Of a stretch of 34,096 nt of DNA, positions 1 through 6,963 are shown in pieces. Position 1 is the first letter of the stretch. Each line of letters begins with the position of its first letter. The DNA is taken from assembly GCA_039196715.1 (NCBI GenBank), contig JBCCUP010000003.1:1-34096 (forward strand), written 5' to 3'. Below the pieces are notes generated by a model. The model was not told the DNA's origin. It made no database searches and saw only the letters and a program-made list of their open reading frames with translations. Made by a program: the position numbers and the translations under genes. This stretch comes from Pseudomonadota bacterium. Lineage in GTDB: Bacteria; Pseudomonadota; Gammaproteobacteria; CALCKW01.

Positions 1-216
1 GATGGCGGCGATGGCGGCGATGGCGGCGATGGCGGCGACGGCGGCGATGGCGGCGATGGCGGCGATGGCGGCGATGGCGATGGCGATGGCGATGGCGATG
101 GCGGCGGCGATGGCGATAGCGGTGGAGATGGCGGCGGCGGCGGCGATGGCGATGGCGGCGGCGATGGCGATAGCGGTGGAGATGGCGGCGGCGACGGCAA
201 TGGCGATGGCGATGGC
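1..216 (+). repeat. In-frame GATGGCGGC / GATGGC tandem repeat
   Basis: The tract consists of 9-bp GATGGCGGC units (Asp-Gly-Gly), then 6-bp GATGGC units (Asp-Gly), then longer mixed units. A 51-nt segment at 88-138 recurs exactly at 142-192, giving a 54-bp period. All units are multiples of three, so copy-number change would lengthen or shorten the protein without a frameshift. The tract begins at or before the window edge. Confidence 0.9.
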
Positions 217-930
217 AGCGGGGGTTCGACACCCGACCAGCACGCCGCAAGCGTGGCCGTGTTGGGCGCCGGCACATCACTGGTCAACAGCATCGACTGG
301 GTCGACGCCACGCTCGACGCGTCAGCGCCAGGGAATAACGCCTGCGAGACGGGCGGCGGCGTGGTGCGCGGCAGCCAAGGTCACACCACCACGTTGCACT
401 ACCACGGCTGCACGGCAACGCTCGGCGGCCAAAGCGTCACCTTGCGCGGTGAAGCGCACACCAACTGCGTCGACCACAGCGGCGCGTGTGTCTACGCCCT
501 GACAGGCCTCGGTATTCGCGTGTCGGACCTCGACATCGAACTCACCGGTGACGCACGACGGATCGATTCCGACAGCGCCCGCAGTCTCGACGGCAGCGCA
601 CTGTCGGTGACCACCAACGGCAGCTCGGCGCAACTGAACGGCTACACGCTGCACCACGACGCCGCAGGGCTCGATGCGCTCGAGGGCCATTTTCACCACA
701 GTGGTATCGCCTACACACTCGATTCGAGCACCGCGCTGTCTCTGCCGACGACAGGCTGTCTGCAGTCGGGCGAGGTGCGACTGACCGATCCGACCACCGG
801 CACGGTCACGATCACCCCGTACCCCGGCGGCAATCTGTCCGTGGCGTCGCCGACGGGCAGCAGCACGCTCAACTGCAGCGAGGTCACGCCCTGGCCACCC
901 CGGGCAGCGGCGACGCCGGGCCTTCGCTGA
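1..930 (+). CDS. Gly/Asp-repeat protein of unknown function, 5' truncated by window edge
   Basis: The reading frame is open from base 1 and ends at TGA 928-930, so only the last 309 residues are present. Residues 1-72 are almost wholly Gly and Asp (GGD and GD units with a few Ser/Asn). The rest, about residues 73-309, is a Thr/Ser/Gly-rich, beta-like region with several spaced cysteines (in ACETG, YHGCTA, TNCVD, GACVY, TGCLQ, LNCSE) and few lysines, which looks like an exported domain held by disulfides. I do not recognise the family. The frame choice rests on the open frame running continuously through both halves and on the composition of the second half; the alternative frame through the repeat gives only Met/Ala repeats. 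The Gly/Asp tract could be a flexible linker or could bind calcium loosely, but it does not fit the strict RTX nonapeptide. The N-terminus, any signal peptide and the gene start lie outside the window. Confidence 0.7.
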   Translation, partial: DGGDGGDGGDGGDGGDGGDGGDGGDGDGDGDGDGGGDGDSGGDGGGGGDGDGGGDGDSGGDGGGDGNGDGDGSGGSTPDQHAASVAVLGAGTSLVNSIDWVDATLDASAPGNNACETGGGVVRGSQGHTTTLHYHGCTATLGGQSVTLRGEAHTNCVDHSGACVYALTGLGIRVSDLDIELTGDARRIDSDSARSLDGSALSVTTNGSSAQLNGYTLHHDAAGLDALEGHFHHSGIAYTLDSSTALSLPTTGCLQSGEVRLTDPTTGTVTITPYPGGNLSVASPTGSSTLNCSEVTPWPPRAAATPGLR

Positions 931-986
931 GGCCCATCGGGCGGCGCTGAGACACCGGACCGGGCGGCGAGCGCGTTCGACCGGTT

Positions 987-995
987 TGCTATGAT
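987..995 (+). promoter_or_regulatory. Candidate extended -10 promoter for recQ
   Basis: TGCTATGAT fits the extended -10 form TGN-TATAAT with one mismatch in the hexamer (TATGAT at 990-995). No good -35 hexamer lies 16-18 nt upstream, as is usual for extended -10 promoters. Transcription would start near 1001-1003, leaving a leader of under 20 nt before the recQ GTG. Confidence 0.45.
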
Positions 996-1018
996 GGGGC
1001 ACCCTCTGCCCCGAACCC

Positions 1019-2842
1019 GTGCCCGTGTCCGCGCTCGCCTCTCACTCTGCCGAACAGGTCCTGCGCGACGTCTTCGGCTTCGATCACTTCCGCCCCTTGC
1101 AGGCCGAGATCGTCTCGCACGTGGTGGAGGGCAAGGACGCCGTCGTGTTGATGCCCACCGGTGGCGGCAAGAGCATCTGCTACCAGGTGCCGGCGCTGGT
1201 GCGTGCGGGCGTCGGCGTGGTGATTTCGCCGCTGATCGCGCTCATGCAGGATCAGGTCAGTCACCTGCAACAGCACGGCATCGCGGCGGGGTGCCTGAAT
1301 TCGTCGCAAACGCCGGAGCAAAACCGCGACGTCCTCGCGCAGCTTGAGAGCGGCACCCTGAAACTCTTGTACGTCGCCCCGGAGCGGGTCGTGCAGGACG
1401 CCACCCTGGCGCTGTTCGACCGCCTGGAACTGGCGCTGTTCGCCATCGACGAATGCCATTGCGTGTCGCAGTGGGGTCACGACTTCCGTCCCGAGTACGC
1501 GCAACTCGATGTCCTCGCAACACGCTACCGGGGCGTGCCTCGCATCGCCCTGACCGCCACCGCTGATCGCACCACGCAGGGCGACATCCGCGCCCGCTTG
1601 CAGCTCACACACGCCGAGACGTTCCTCAGCAGCTTCGACCGCCCCAACATCCACTACCAGATCGAGGCACGCCACAGCGGCATCGAGCAGCTCACCCGCT
1701 TCCTGAGCGAAGAACACCAACAGCACTGCGGCATCGTGTACTGCCTGAGTCGAAAGAAAGTTGACGACACCGCGGCGAAACTGGTCGCCCGGGGATTCAA
1801 TGCCCTGCCCTACCACGCCGGGCTCGACGCCCAGGTGCGTGCTGACCACCTCGAACGCTTCCTGCGCGAAGACGCGGTGGTGGTGGTCGCCACCGTGGCC
1901 TTCGGCATGGGCATTGACCGGCCCGACGTCCGCTTCGTCGCCCATCTGGACCTGCCGCGCAGCATTGAGGCCTACTACCAGGAGACCGGCCGGGCCGGAC
2001 GGGACGGCCTGCCCTCTAGCGCCTGGATGGTCTACGGCCTGCAAGATGCGATGACCCACCGGCAAATGATCGACGGCGGCTCGGATTCCGCGCAACAGCA
2101 CGTGGAACGGGCGAAGCTCGAGGCACTGCTGGGGCTCTGCGAGGCGACCACCTGCAGACGCTGTGCGCTGCTGAGCTATTTCGACGAGACGCGAAGCGAG
2201 GCCTGCGGCAACTGCGACAACTGCTGCTCGCCACCTGAAACCTGGGACGCGACAGACGCCGCGCGGATGGCACTCTCCTGTGTGTACCGCACCGGTCAGC
2301 GGTTCGGCGTGGCCTACGTGATCGATGTCTTGCGCGGTGAAGGCGGCGAGCGCGTGCGGCGACTCGGCCACGACACGCTCTCCACGTTCGGCATCGGCAA
2401 CGACATCAGCACCGCCGAGTGGCGGAGCGTGTTCCGGCAGCTGATTGCGCTGGGCTACCTGCACAGCGACAGCGCCCGCATGGGTGCGCTGGTGCTCGAC
2501 GAGAGCGCCCGGCCCCTGCTGCGCGGCGAACACACCCTGGCCTTGCGGCGCGACGCGGTCGTCAAGCGGGGCCGGCGGCGACGCGGCGGCCGTTCGGCCA
2601 CACCGGCGCACATCGACCCCGACCTCTGGGCCAGACTGCGCGCCCTGCGGCTCGATCTGGCCGCCGTGGACGACGTGCCCGCCTACCGCGTGTTTTCCGA
2701 TGCCACCCTTGCGGAACTGGCCAGCGCCCAACCCACGCACCTGGCAGACATGTTGGGGGTTTCCGGCGTGGGTGACGCCAAGCTCGACCGCTACGGCGAG
2801 GCCTTCGTGTCGTTTTTCAGGTCACACAAATTGACCACTTGA
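1019..2842 (+). CDS. recQ: ATP-dependent DNA helicase RecQ
   Basis: A 607-residue 3'-5' superfamily 2 DNA helicase acting in recombination and stalled-fork repair. Visible features: Walker A (PTGGGKS, about 46-52), DECH box (144-147) followed by the RecQ signature CVSQWGHDFRPEY, the arginine-finger motif QETGRAGRDG (321-330), a zinc-binding cluster (Cys379, Cys396, Cys399, Cys402), a winged-helix RQC region (about 408-515) and a C-terminal HRDC domain (about 533-603). The length matches the 600-residue bacterial form. The start is GTG at 1019, 8 residues before conserved sequence; a second GTG at 1025 is possible. The 189 nt before the next gene hold no clear terminator, only a small palindrome over the stop codon. 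Confidence 0.97.
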   Translation: MPVSALASHSAEQVLRDVFGFDHFRPLQAEIVSHVVEGKDAVVLMPTGGGKSICYQVPALVRAGVGVVISPLIALMQDQVSHLQQHGIAAGCLNSSQTPEQNRDVLAQLESGTLKLLYVAPERVVQDATLALFDRLELALFAIDECHCVSQWGHDFRPEYAQLDVLATRYRGVPRIALTATADRTTQGDIRARLQLTHAETFLSSFDRPNIHYQIEARHSGIEQLTRFLSEEHQQHCGIVYCLSRKKVDDTAAKLVARGFNALPYHAGLDAQVRADHLERFLREDAVVVVATVAFGMGIDRPDVRFVAHLDLPRSIEAYYQETGRAGRDGLPSSAWMVYGLQDAMTHRQMIDGGSDSAQQHVERAKLEALLGLCEATTCRRCALLSYFDETRSEACGNCDNCCSPPETWDATDAARMALSCVYRTGQRFGVAYVIDVLRGEGGERVRRLGHDTLSTFGIGNDISTAEWRSVFRQLIALGYLHSDSARMGALVLDESARPLLRGEHTLALRRDAVVKRGRRRRGGRSATPAHIDPDLWARLRALRLDLAAVDDVPAYRVFSDATLAELASAQPTHLADMLGVSGVGDAKLDRYGEAFVSFFRSHKLTT

Positions 2843-3020
2843 AGTGGCGTAGCCGACCACCCGCGCCACCGCCCCGCGGCCAGGGCGCAGCCCGCTTTCG
2901 ACTGGACCAATGTTTGCTGTACCCCAAGGCAGCAGCACGGGGCGCGTCGCTCCGTCACGAGGCACCAGGATTCCAAGCGTGCAGCACGCCAAGACGTCAT
3001 CACTGTGGTACACCCTGACC

Positions 3021-3026
3021 GGGAGG
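3021..3026 (+). promoter_or_regulatory. Ribosome binding site fixing the GTPase start
   Basis: GGGAGG ends 5 nt before ATG 3032 and supports this start over the in-frame GTG at 3005, which has no such site and would add nine residues ahead of the conserved nucleotide-binding strand. Confidence 0.7.
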
Positions 3027-3031
3027 ACGGC

Positions 3032-3535
3032 ATGAGTCCGCGCCCGGCAAAAATACTGCTTCTGGGCGCACCGGACGCCGGCAAGACCGCGCTGGCCCGG
3101 CAGCTCAAGTTCCACCGCTTCTGGGCCGACCGGACTGAACGCGACCTGCCCTGGTACGAGATCACCACCCTGGTGGACGGCAAGGCGTTGCCGCTCGTGC
3201 TCTGGGACACGACGCCGACGCTGGACGACACCGCCGACGCACGCGCCTCGATGCGCGGTGCTGACGCTGCCATGGTGGTGGCCGACACGCAGTGCCACAA
3301 CAGCGTCTCCCGCATGCTGGAGATCGCCTCCGACTTTCGCGACTCCCTGCCCGGGAAACCGCTCGCCTGCGTGCTCAACAAGATCGATCTGCAGCCGCCG
3401 AGTGACTTGCTGGTCAACAGTGCAAGCCGGCATGCCGATTTCGTCACCTTCTGCAGCGCGCGCACGGGCCAGGGCACCGCGGCCACCTTGCACCGCATGG
3501 CCGCAGCGATCTACCGGCGCAACACCTCGGTATGA
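3032..3535 (+). CDS. Small Ras-like GTP-binding protein with altered switch II
   Basis: A 167-residue single-domain P-loop GTPase without membrane segments. G1 is GAPDAGKT (12-19), G4 is NKID (116-119) and G5 is SAR (142-144). The G3 position reads WDTTP (58-62) where Ras-like proteins have WDTAG, so the glycine of DxxG is replaced by proline, and no Gln follows at the catalytic position. This predicts slow intrinsic hydrolysis or reliance on a partner; that is inference. The size and fold type resemble the stand-alone prokaryotic small GTPases related to MglA and Rup families. The stop overlaps the start of the following histidine kinase in ATGA (3532-3535), so the two proteins are probably made together and may interact. 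No roadblock/LC7 gene, the usual regulator of such GTPases, lies next to it in this window. Confidence 0.85.
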   Translation: MSPRPAKILLLGAPDAGKTALARQLKFHRFWADRTERDLPWYEITTLVDGKALPLVLWDTTPTLDDTADARASMRGADAAMVVADTQCHNSVSRMLEIASDFRDSLPGKPLACVLNKIDLQPPSDLLVNSASRHADFVTFCSARTGQGTAATLHRMAAAIYRRNTSV

Positions 3536-5028
3536 GCGTGCAGTCGGCCCAGGGCGCTGAGAGCTCGCTGGCCAGCCTGGCCTACGCCGACGCACAAGGC
3601 CGTGTCACCGAGACCCGCGGGCCGCTGAGCCACTGGCTGCGGGTCGGCGAGGTCGTCACCGAGAGCAACCCGGCGTTGATCGGCCAGGAGGACACCTTTG
3701 CCGAGCTGATCCTGTCGCCCGACGACGTGCTGACCTTGACCGACATCAGCTTCAGCGGACCGGACCAGGACGCGTTTTTCACCATCCGGGTGTGGTGGGA
3801 GCAAGCACACGAACGCTTCGTGATCGAAACCGCGGCGGTCGACGATCCGGGCCATCGGCACACCGACAGCGTCCGCGCGGAGCGCGCCGCGCAGTATGAC
3901 AACCAGCTGCTCGAGCTCGAGCGCGAGCACTTCCGCACCATTTACGAACACAGCCCGCAGCTCGCCGTGTGTCTGGCACGCGACGGCACGGTGGTCGCGG
4001 CGTCCCACATGCTGCGTGACCGGTTTCTGCAAGGCGTCGACCCGGCGGATGAGCGTGCCCTGCTGCACGTGTTGACCAACCACCGCATCTGGACCTCGCT
4101 GTGGCGCGGCCGGGAACCGATCGGCTTCCCGATTCGCGCCTGCGACGTGGATGGCCACCGATGCGATCTGGAGGTGTCGGCACTGGCGGCCCGCCACCCG
4201 AACCAGATGCGCGAGGAGGTCTACTTCACGTTGATCGACATCACGGAGCGCAACGCATCACGCATCGCCCTGATGGAGCGCAGCGCCGATCTCGAAACGC
4301 TGAGCAAGCGCCTGCAGGATTCAAACAAGAAGCTCGACCAGTTTGCGTCGGTCGCTGCACACGACCTGCTGGCGCCGCTTCGGCGCATCGCGGCGTTTGC
4401 CGACATGCTCGACGACGAGTTGGGTCAGTCGGAGCACGACTCCGTGTTGTACGCCTTGAATGCAATCCGCCGCTCCGCGACGGCGGGTCAGCGCCTGGTG
4501 GAGGACATCCTCCAGCTGTCGCGCATGTCGAGCCTGGATCCGCGCCTCGAGCCGTTTGACGTCGCGACCGTGTTTGCCGAAGTCTCAGCCGAATTCGAGG
4601 ACAGTTTGAACGAGATCGGCGGCACGGTGGTCTGCGACGGCGAGCCGCTCACGGTCGAAGGGGATGCGCGCCTGGCAAAGCTGATTCTGCGCAACCTGCT
4701 GTCGAACGCCATCAAGTACCGCCAGCCAGACCGGCCACTGGGTATCCGATTTCGGCAGTCGACGACCGGCACGCCACACGCGCGTCTGGAACTGATCGAC
4801 AACGGGGTCGGTATGGATTCGAGCCAGGCACAACACGCCTTCGACCCGTTTGTGCGGCTGTCGGAGAACAGCGATGTGCCGGGCCACGGCCTCGGTCTCG
4901 CGATCGCCGAAGAGGCGGCCATCGCCATGGGATGGCACGTGTTCGCCCACTCCGAGCCCGATCAGGGCACACGCATGGTGGTCACGGCACCCTTGCCCAG
5001 CGCCGACGCGAGCCGCGCCCGAGACTGA
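3532..5028 (+). CDS. Cytoplasmic PAS-domain sensor histidine kinase
   Basis: 498 residues with no predicted membrane segment, so a soluble sensor. The first 105 residues form a PAS-like fold of low similarity; residues about 131-240 form a second PAS domain ending in the typical DITER motif; a coiled stretch (240-268) leads to HisKA with phosphoacceptor His277 in AAHDLLAPLRR; HATPase_c follows with N box Asn388/Asn392, G1 DNGVGM (423-428) and G2 GHGLGLAIA (451-459). The start overlaps the GTPase stop by 4 nt, so translation is coupled. No receiver domain is fused and no response regulator lies in this transcript. The nearest receiver is the convergent single-domain protein at 5097-5462, a plausible but unproven partner. 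The 68 nt separating the two convergent stops hold only a 5-bp imperfect hairpin. Confidence 0.92.
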   Translation: MSVQSAQGAESSLASLAYADAQGRVTETRGPLSHWLRVGEVVTESNPALIGQEDTFAELILSPDDVLTLTDISFSGPDQDAFFTIRVWWEQAHERFVIETAAVDDPGHRHTDSVRAERAAQYDNQLLELEREHFRTIYEHSPQLAVCLARDGTVVAASHMLRDRFLQGVDPADERALLHVLTNHRIWTSLWRGREPIGFPIRACDVDGHRCDLEVSALAARHPNQMREEVYFTLIDITERNASRIALMERSADLETLSKRLQDSNKKLDQFASVAAHDLLAPLRRIAAFADMLDDELGQSEHDSVLYALNAIRRSATAGQRLVEDILQLSRMSSLDPRLEPFDVATVFAEVSAEFEDSLNEIGGTVVCDGEPLTVEGDARLAKLILRNLLSNAIKYRQPDRPLGIRFRQSTTGTPHARLELIDNGVGMDSSQAQHAFDPFVRLSENSDVPGHGLGLAIAEEAAIAMGWHVFAHSEPDQGTRMVVTAPLPSADASRARD

Positions 5029-5096
5029 TCGACAGCCGACACAACAGCCTGCCTTGTCGCGCAGTCTCGACGGGCATTCGGTCAGGGACCCGCGCG

Positions 5097-5462
5097 TCAG
5101 GCGGCGAGTGCGGACTCGATGTTGTTCACCAGTTCACTGGCCAGAAACGGCTTCTCGAGGAACCCGGTCGCACCGAGCGCCGAGGCCTGCTTGCGCAACC
5201 CGTCGCGCCGACTCGCGGTGATGAACATGAAGGGAATGTGCTCGGTCTCCGGCGACTGGCGGATGCGCTCGGCCACCTGGAAGCCGTTGCCGGCGGGCAG
5301 GTTGATGTCGATGATGACCATATCCGGTTTGGCACTGATCACCTGAGACTGGGCGAGCGCGGCGTCGTAGGCAAAGGCGACGCTGTAGCCCAGCGCCCGC
5401 AGTCGTGCGTTGAGCGCCTTGGCAATGTTCCGATCGTCCTCGATCACCAGGATCTTCTTCAT
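5097..5462 (-). CDS. Single-domain response regulator (CheY-like receiver)
   Basis: A 121-residue stand-alone receiver. The acidic pair Asp10/Asp11 and phosphoacceptor Asp52 (in IDINLP), Thr82 and Lys104 (in EKPF) are all present, so it should be phosphorylatable. There is no output domain; such proteins act by protein binding or as phosphorelay intermediates. The start ATG has a strong GAGGAGG site (5468-5474, read on the minus strand) 5 nt upstream. It lies 22 nt downstream of the REC-histidine kinase gene on the same strand and is almost surely cotranscribed with it. It converges on the GTPase-kinase pair. Partners could be the upstream kinase, the convergent kinase, or both. Confidence 0.95.
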   Translation of the reverse strand: MKKILVIEDDRNIAKALNARLRALGYSVAFAYDAALAQSQVISAKPDMVIIDINLPAGNGFQVAERIRQSPETEHIPFMFITASRRDGLRKQASALGATGFLEKPFLASELVNNIESALAA

Positions 5463-5484
5463 CTTTGCCTCCTCGAACTCCGTC

Positions 5485-6699
5485 TCAGGCCGCTCGCCGC
5501 CCCTGGCGGTCGACCGGCATCGTGAACATGAACGTGCTGCCCTTGCCCAACTCGCTGGACACGGTCAGCTCGCCGCCGTGCTGTGATACCAACTGCCTTG
5601 CAATCGACAAGCCCAAGCCCAGTCCCTGCCTGGCTTGCAATTCATCACCGTTGTGTTTCACCTGGTAGAGGCGGTCAAACACGAGCTTCTGGTCTTCAGC
5701 CGAGATGCCGCAACCCGAATCAGTGACAGCAAACCTGAGACACCTATCGGCCACGCCGCTGTCAACTTCAATGTCCACGCGCCCGCCCTCCGGGGTGAAC
5801 TTGATCGCGTTGGAGAGCAGGATCGTCATGATCTGCAACACCCGGTGTGCGTCGCAGTAGGCATCGGGTAGCGCCGTCTGGCAGTGCACAGTGAGCGTGA
5901 TACCGGCGCGCTCTGCCCGCCTGGCAAACTGGCGCTGCAGCTTCTCGACAGTGTCGGCCATCGAGACCGCCTGGCAATCCAGGCGAAAACTCCCGGTCTC
6001 GAGCGCGACGGAGTCCGTGAGGTCGTTGAGGTGACCGCAGAGGGTGTCGCAGCTCTCGAGTGCGCTCCCGAGGAATTCGGCCTGCTCGCCGTTCAGCTCG
6101 CCACAGACGCCCTCCTGCACCATCGACACGAACTCGCGCAGGGCAGTCAGCGGCGACTTCAACTCGTGCGACACGCTGTGGTAGAAGCTCTTGATCTCGT
6201 CGTTCTGCTTCTGCAGCTTCTGGTTCGCGGCCTCGAGGTAACGCCGGTGCGAGACCAGCTTCTTGCGCAGCCGACTCTTCTCGACGGCGTTGCTGATCGA
6301 CCGGCCGAGCGAATCGACCGAGACGCTGGATTTCTGCAGGTAGTCCTCCGCGCCGTGCTTCATCAGCTCCGAGGCGTTCTCCACCGTGCCGTAGCCCGTG
6401 AGAATCACGACGGCCGGGTGGGTATCGGGGTTCAGGCTGACCATCTGGTCCAGCACTTCGAGGCCGGTGAAGTTGGTCAAGTGGTAGTCGAGCAAGACGC
6501 AATCGAATTTCTCGCTGTCGTACAGCGCCAGCCCTTCCTGTGCGGTGTTCGCCTCGACCACGTTGAACACCAGACGCTCGTGCATCGACAGGCAGCGGCG
6601 GTAGATTCGCCGGTCCATGTCGTTGTCGTCGATCATGAGGACCTTGATCGTCATCAGGTCCAACACGTCGTCAACGAATTCGGGGTCTCGCGTCAGCAT
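5485..6699 (-). CDS. REC-HisKA-HATPase hybrid histidine kinase (receiver at N-terminus)
   Basis: 404 residues from ATG 6699, which has a purine-rich GAAGAG site 7 nt upstream; ATG 6654 would remove 15 residues and is a weaker option. The receiver (about 17-140) has the acidic pair in MIDDND, phosphoacceptor Asp71 and Thr/Lys positions in ILTGYG and LQKS. A coiled-coil (about 140-170) joins it to HisKA with His178 in HSVSHELKSPL, then HATPase_c with Asn297, DSGCG (327-331) and GLGLGLSIA (359-367). No membrane segment or separate input domain is seen, so input probably arrives as phosphate on the receiver from another kinase, which would make this a middle component of a relay. The stand-alone receiver follows 22 nt downstream. 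Why it sits tail-to-tail with a GTPase-kinase pair is unknown. Confidence 0.93.
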   Translation of the reverse strand: MLTRDPEFVDDVLDLMTIKVLMIDDNDMDRRIYRRCLSMHERLVFNVVEANTAQEGLALYDSEKFDCVLLDYHLTNFTGLEVLDQMVSLNPDTHPAVVILTGYGTVENASELMKHGAEDYLQKSSVSVDSLGRSISNAVEKSRLRKKLVSHRRYLEAANQKLQKQNDEIKSFYHSVSHELKSPLTALREFVSMVQEGVCGELNGEQAEFLGSALESCDTLCGHLNDLTDSVALETGSFRLDCQAVSMADTVEKLQRQFARRAERAGITLTVHCQTALPDAYCDAHRVLQIMTILLSNAIKFTPEGGRVDIEVDSGVADRCLRFAVTDSGCGISAEDQKLVFDRLYQVKHNGDELQARQGLGLGLSIARQLVSQHGGELTVSSELGKGSTFMFTMPVDRQGRRAA

Positions 6700-6762
6700 G
6701 CAATCGCTCTTCTCTGCCCACCAATACCGCGTGCGGCGCCACGGCAATCAGCCAATCGGATC

Positions 6763-6822
6763 GAGGCCGGGGCTTCCACCCCGGTCGCGGAGCCCGTGGA
6801 AGCGCGGCGTCTCGGCGGCCTC
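6763..6822. repeat. Nested inverted repeat, REP-like interspersed element
   Basis: Arms GCTTCCAC (6772-6779) and GTGGAAGC (6796-6803) pair perfectly around a 16-nt loop; outside them GAGGCCG (6763-6769) and CGGCCTC (6816-6822) also pair. It lies in the 264-nt gap between the SNF2 stop and the hybrid kinase start. The sequence resembles the short palindromic elements scattered between genes in many GC-rich bacteria (the kind whose spurious translation contains EPVEA). Only one copy is seen here, so repeat status is inferred. A terminator role is unlikely since there is no T tract. Confidence 0.5.
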
Positions 6823-6963
6823 ATGACCGCGGATACCCCTATACAGCGGATGCGGCAGGCAGTTACTTGAGAGAATTGCGATCAAATGGCGACGCAGAGC
6901 GCGCCCGTGGCTGCGAATCGGACAGCACCACGCGACGAGGAAGCAGTCTGTGGCCGCGGGGGA

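Noticed and set aside
1-216. CRISPR-like or RTX-toxin repeat
   Set aside because: Units are 6-9 bp and contiguous without spacers, so not CRISPR. The translated GGD/GD runs lack the hydrophobic position and spacing of RTX GGxGxDxUx nonapeptides.
989-2740. 583-codon open frame opposite recQ
   Set aside because: It lies fully antisense to an unmistakable recQ, has no recognisable domain and is explained by the high-GC third positions.
2832-2848. CCACTT-AAGTGG hairpin at the recQ stop codon
   Set aside because: Six-bp arms with a one-base centre cannot form a stable loop and there is no T tract, so it is not called a terminator.
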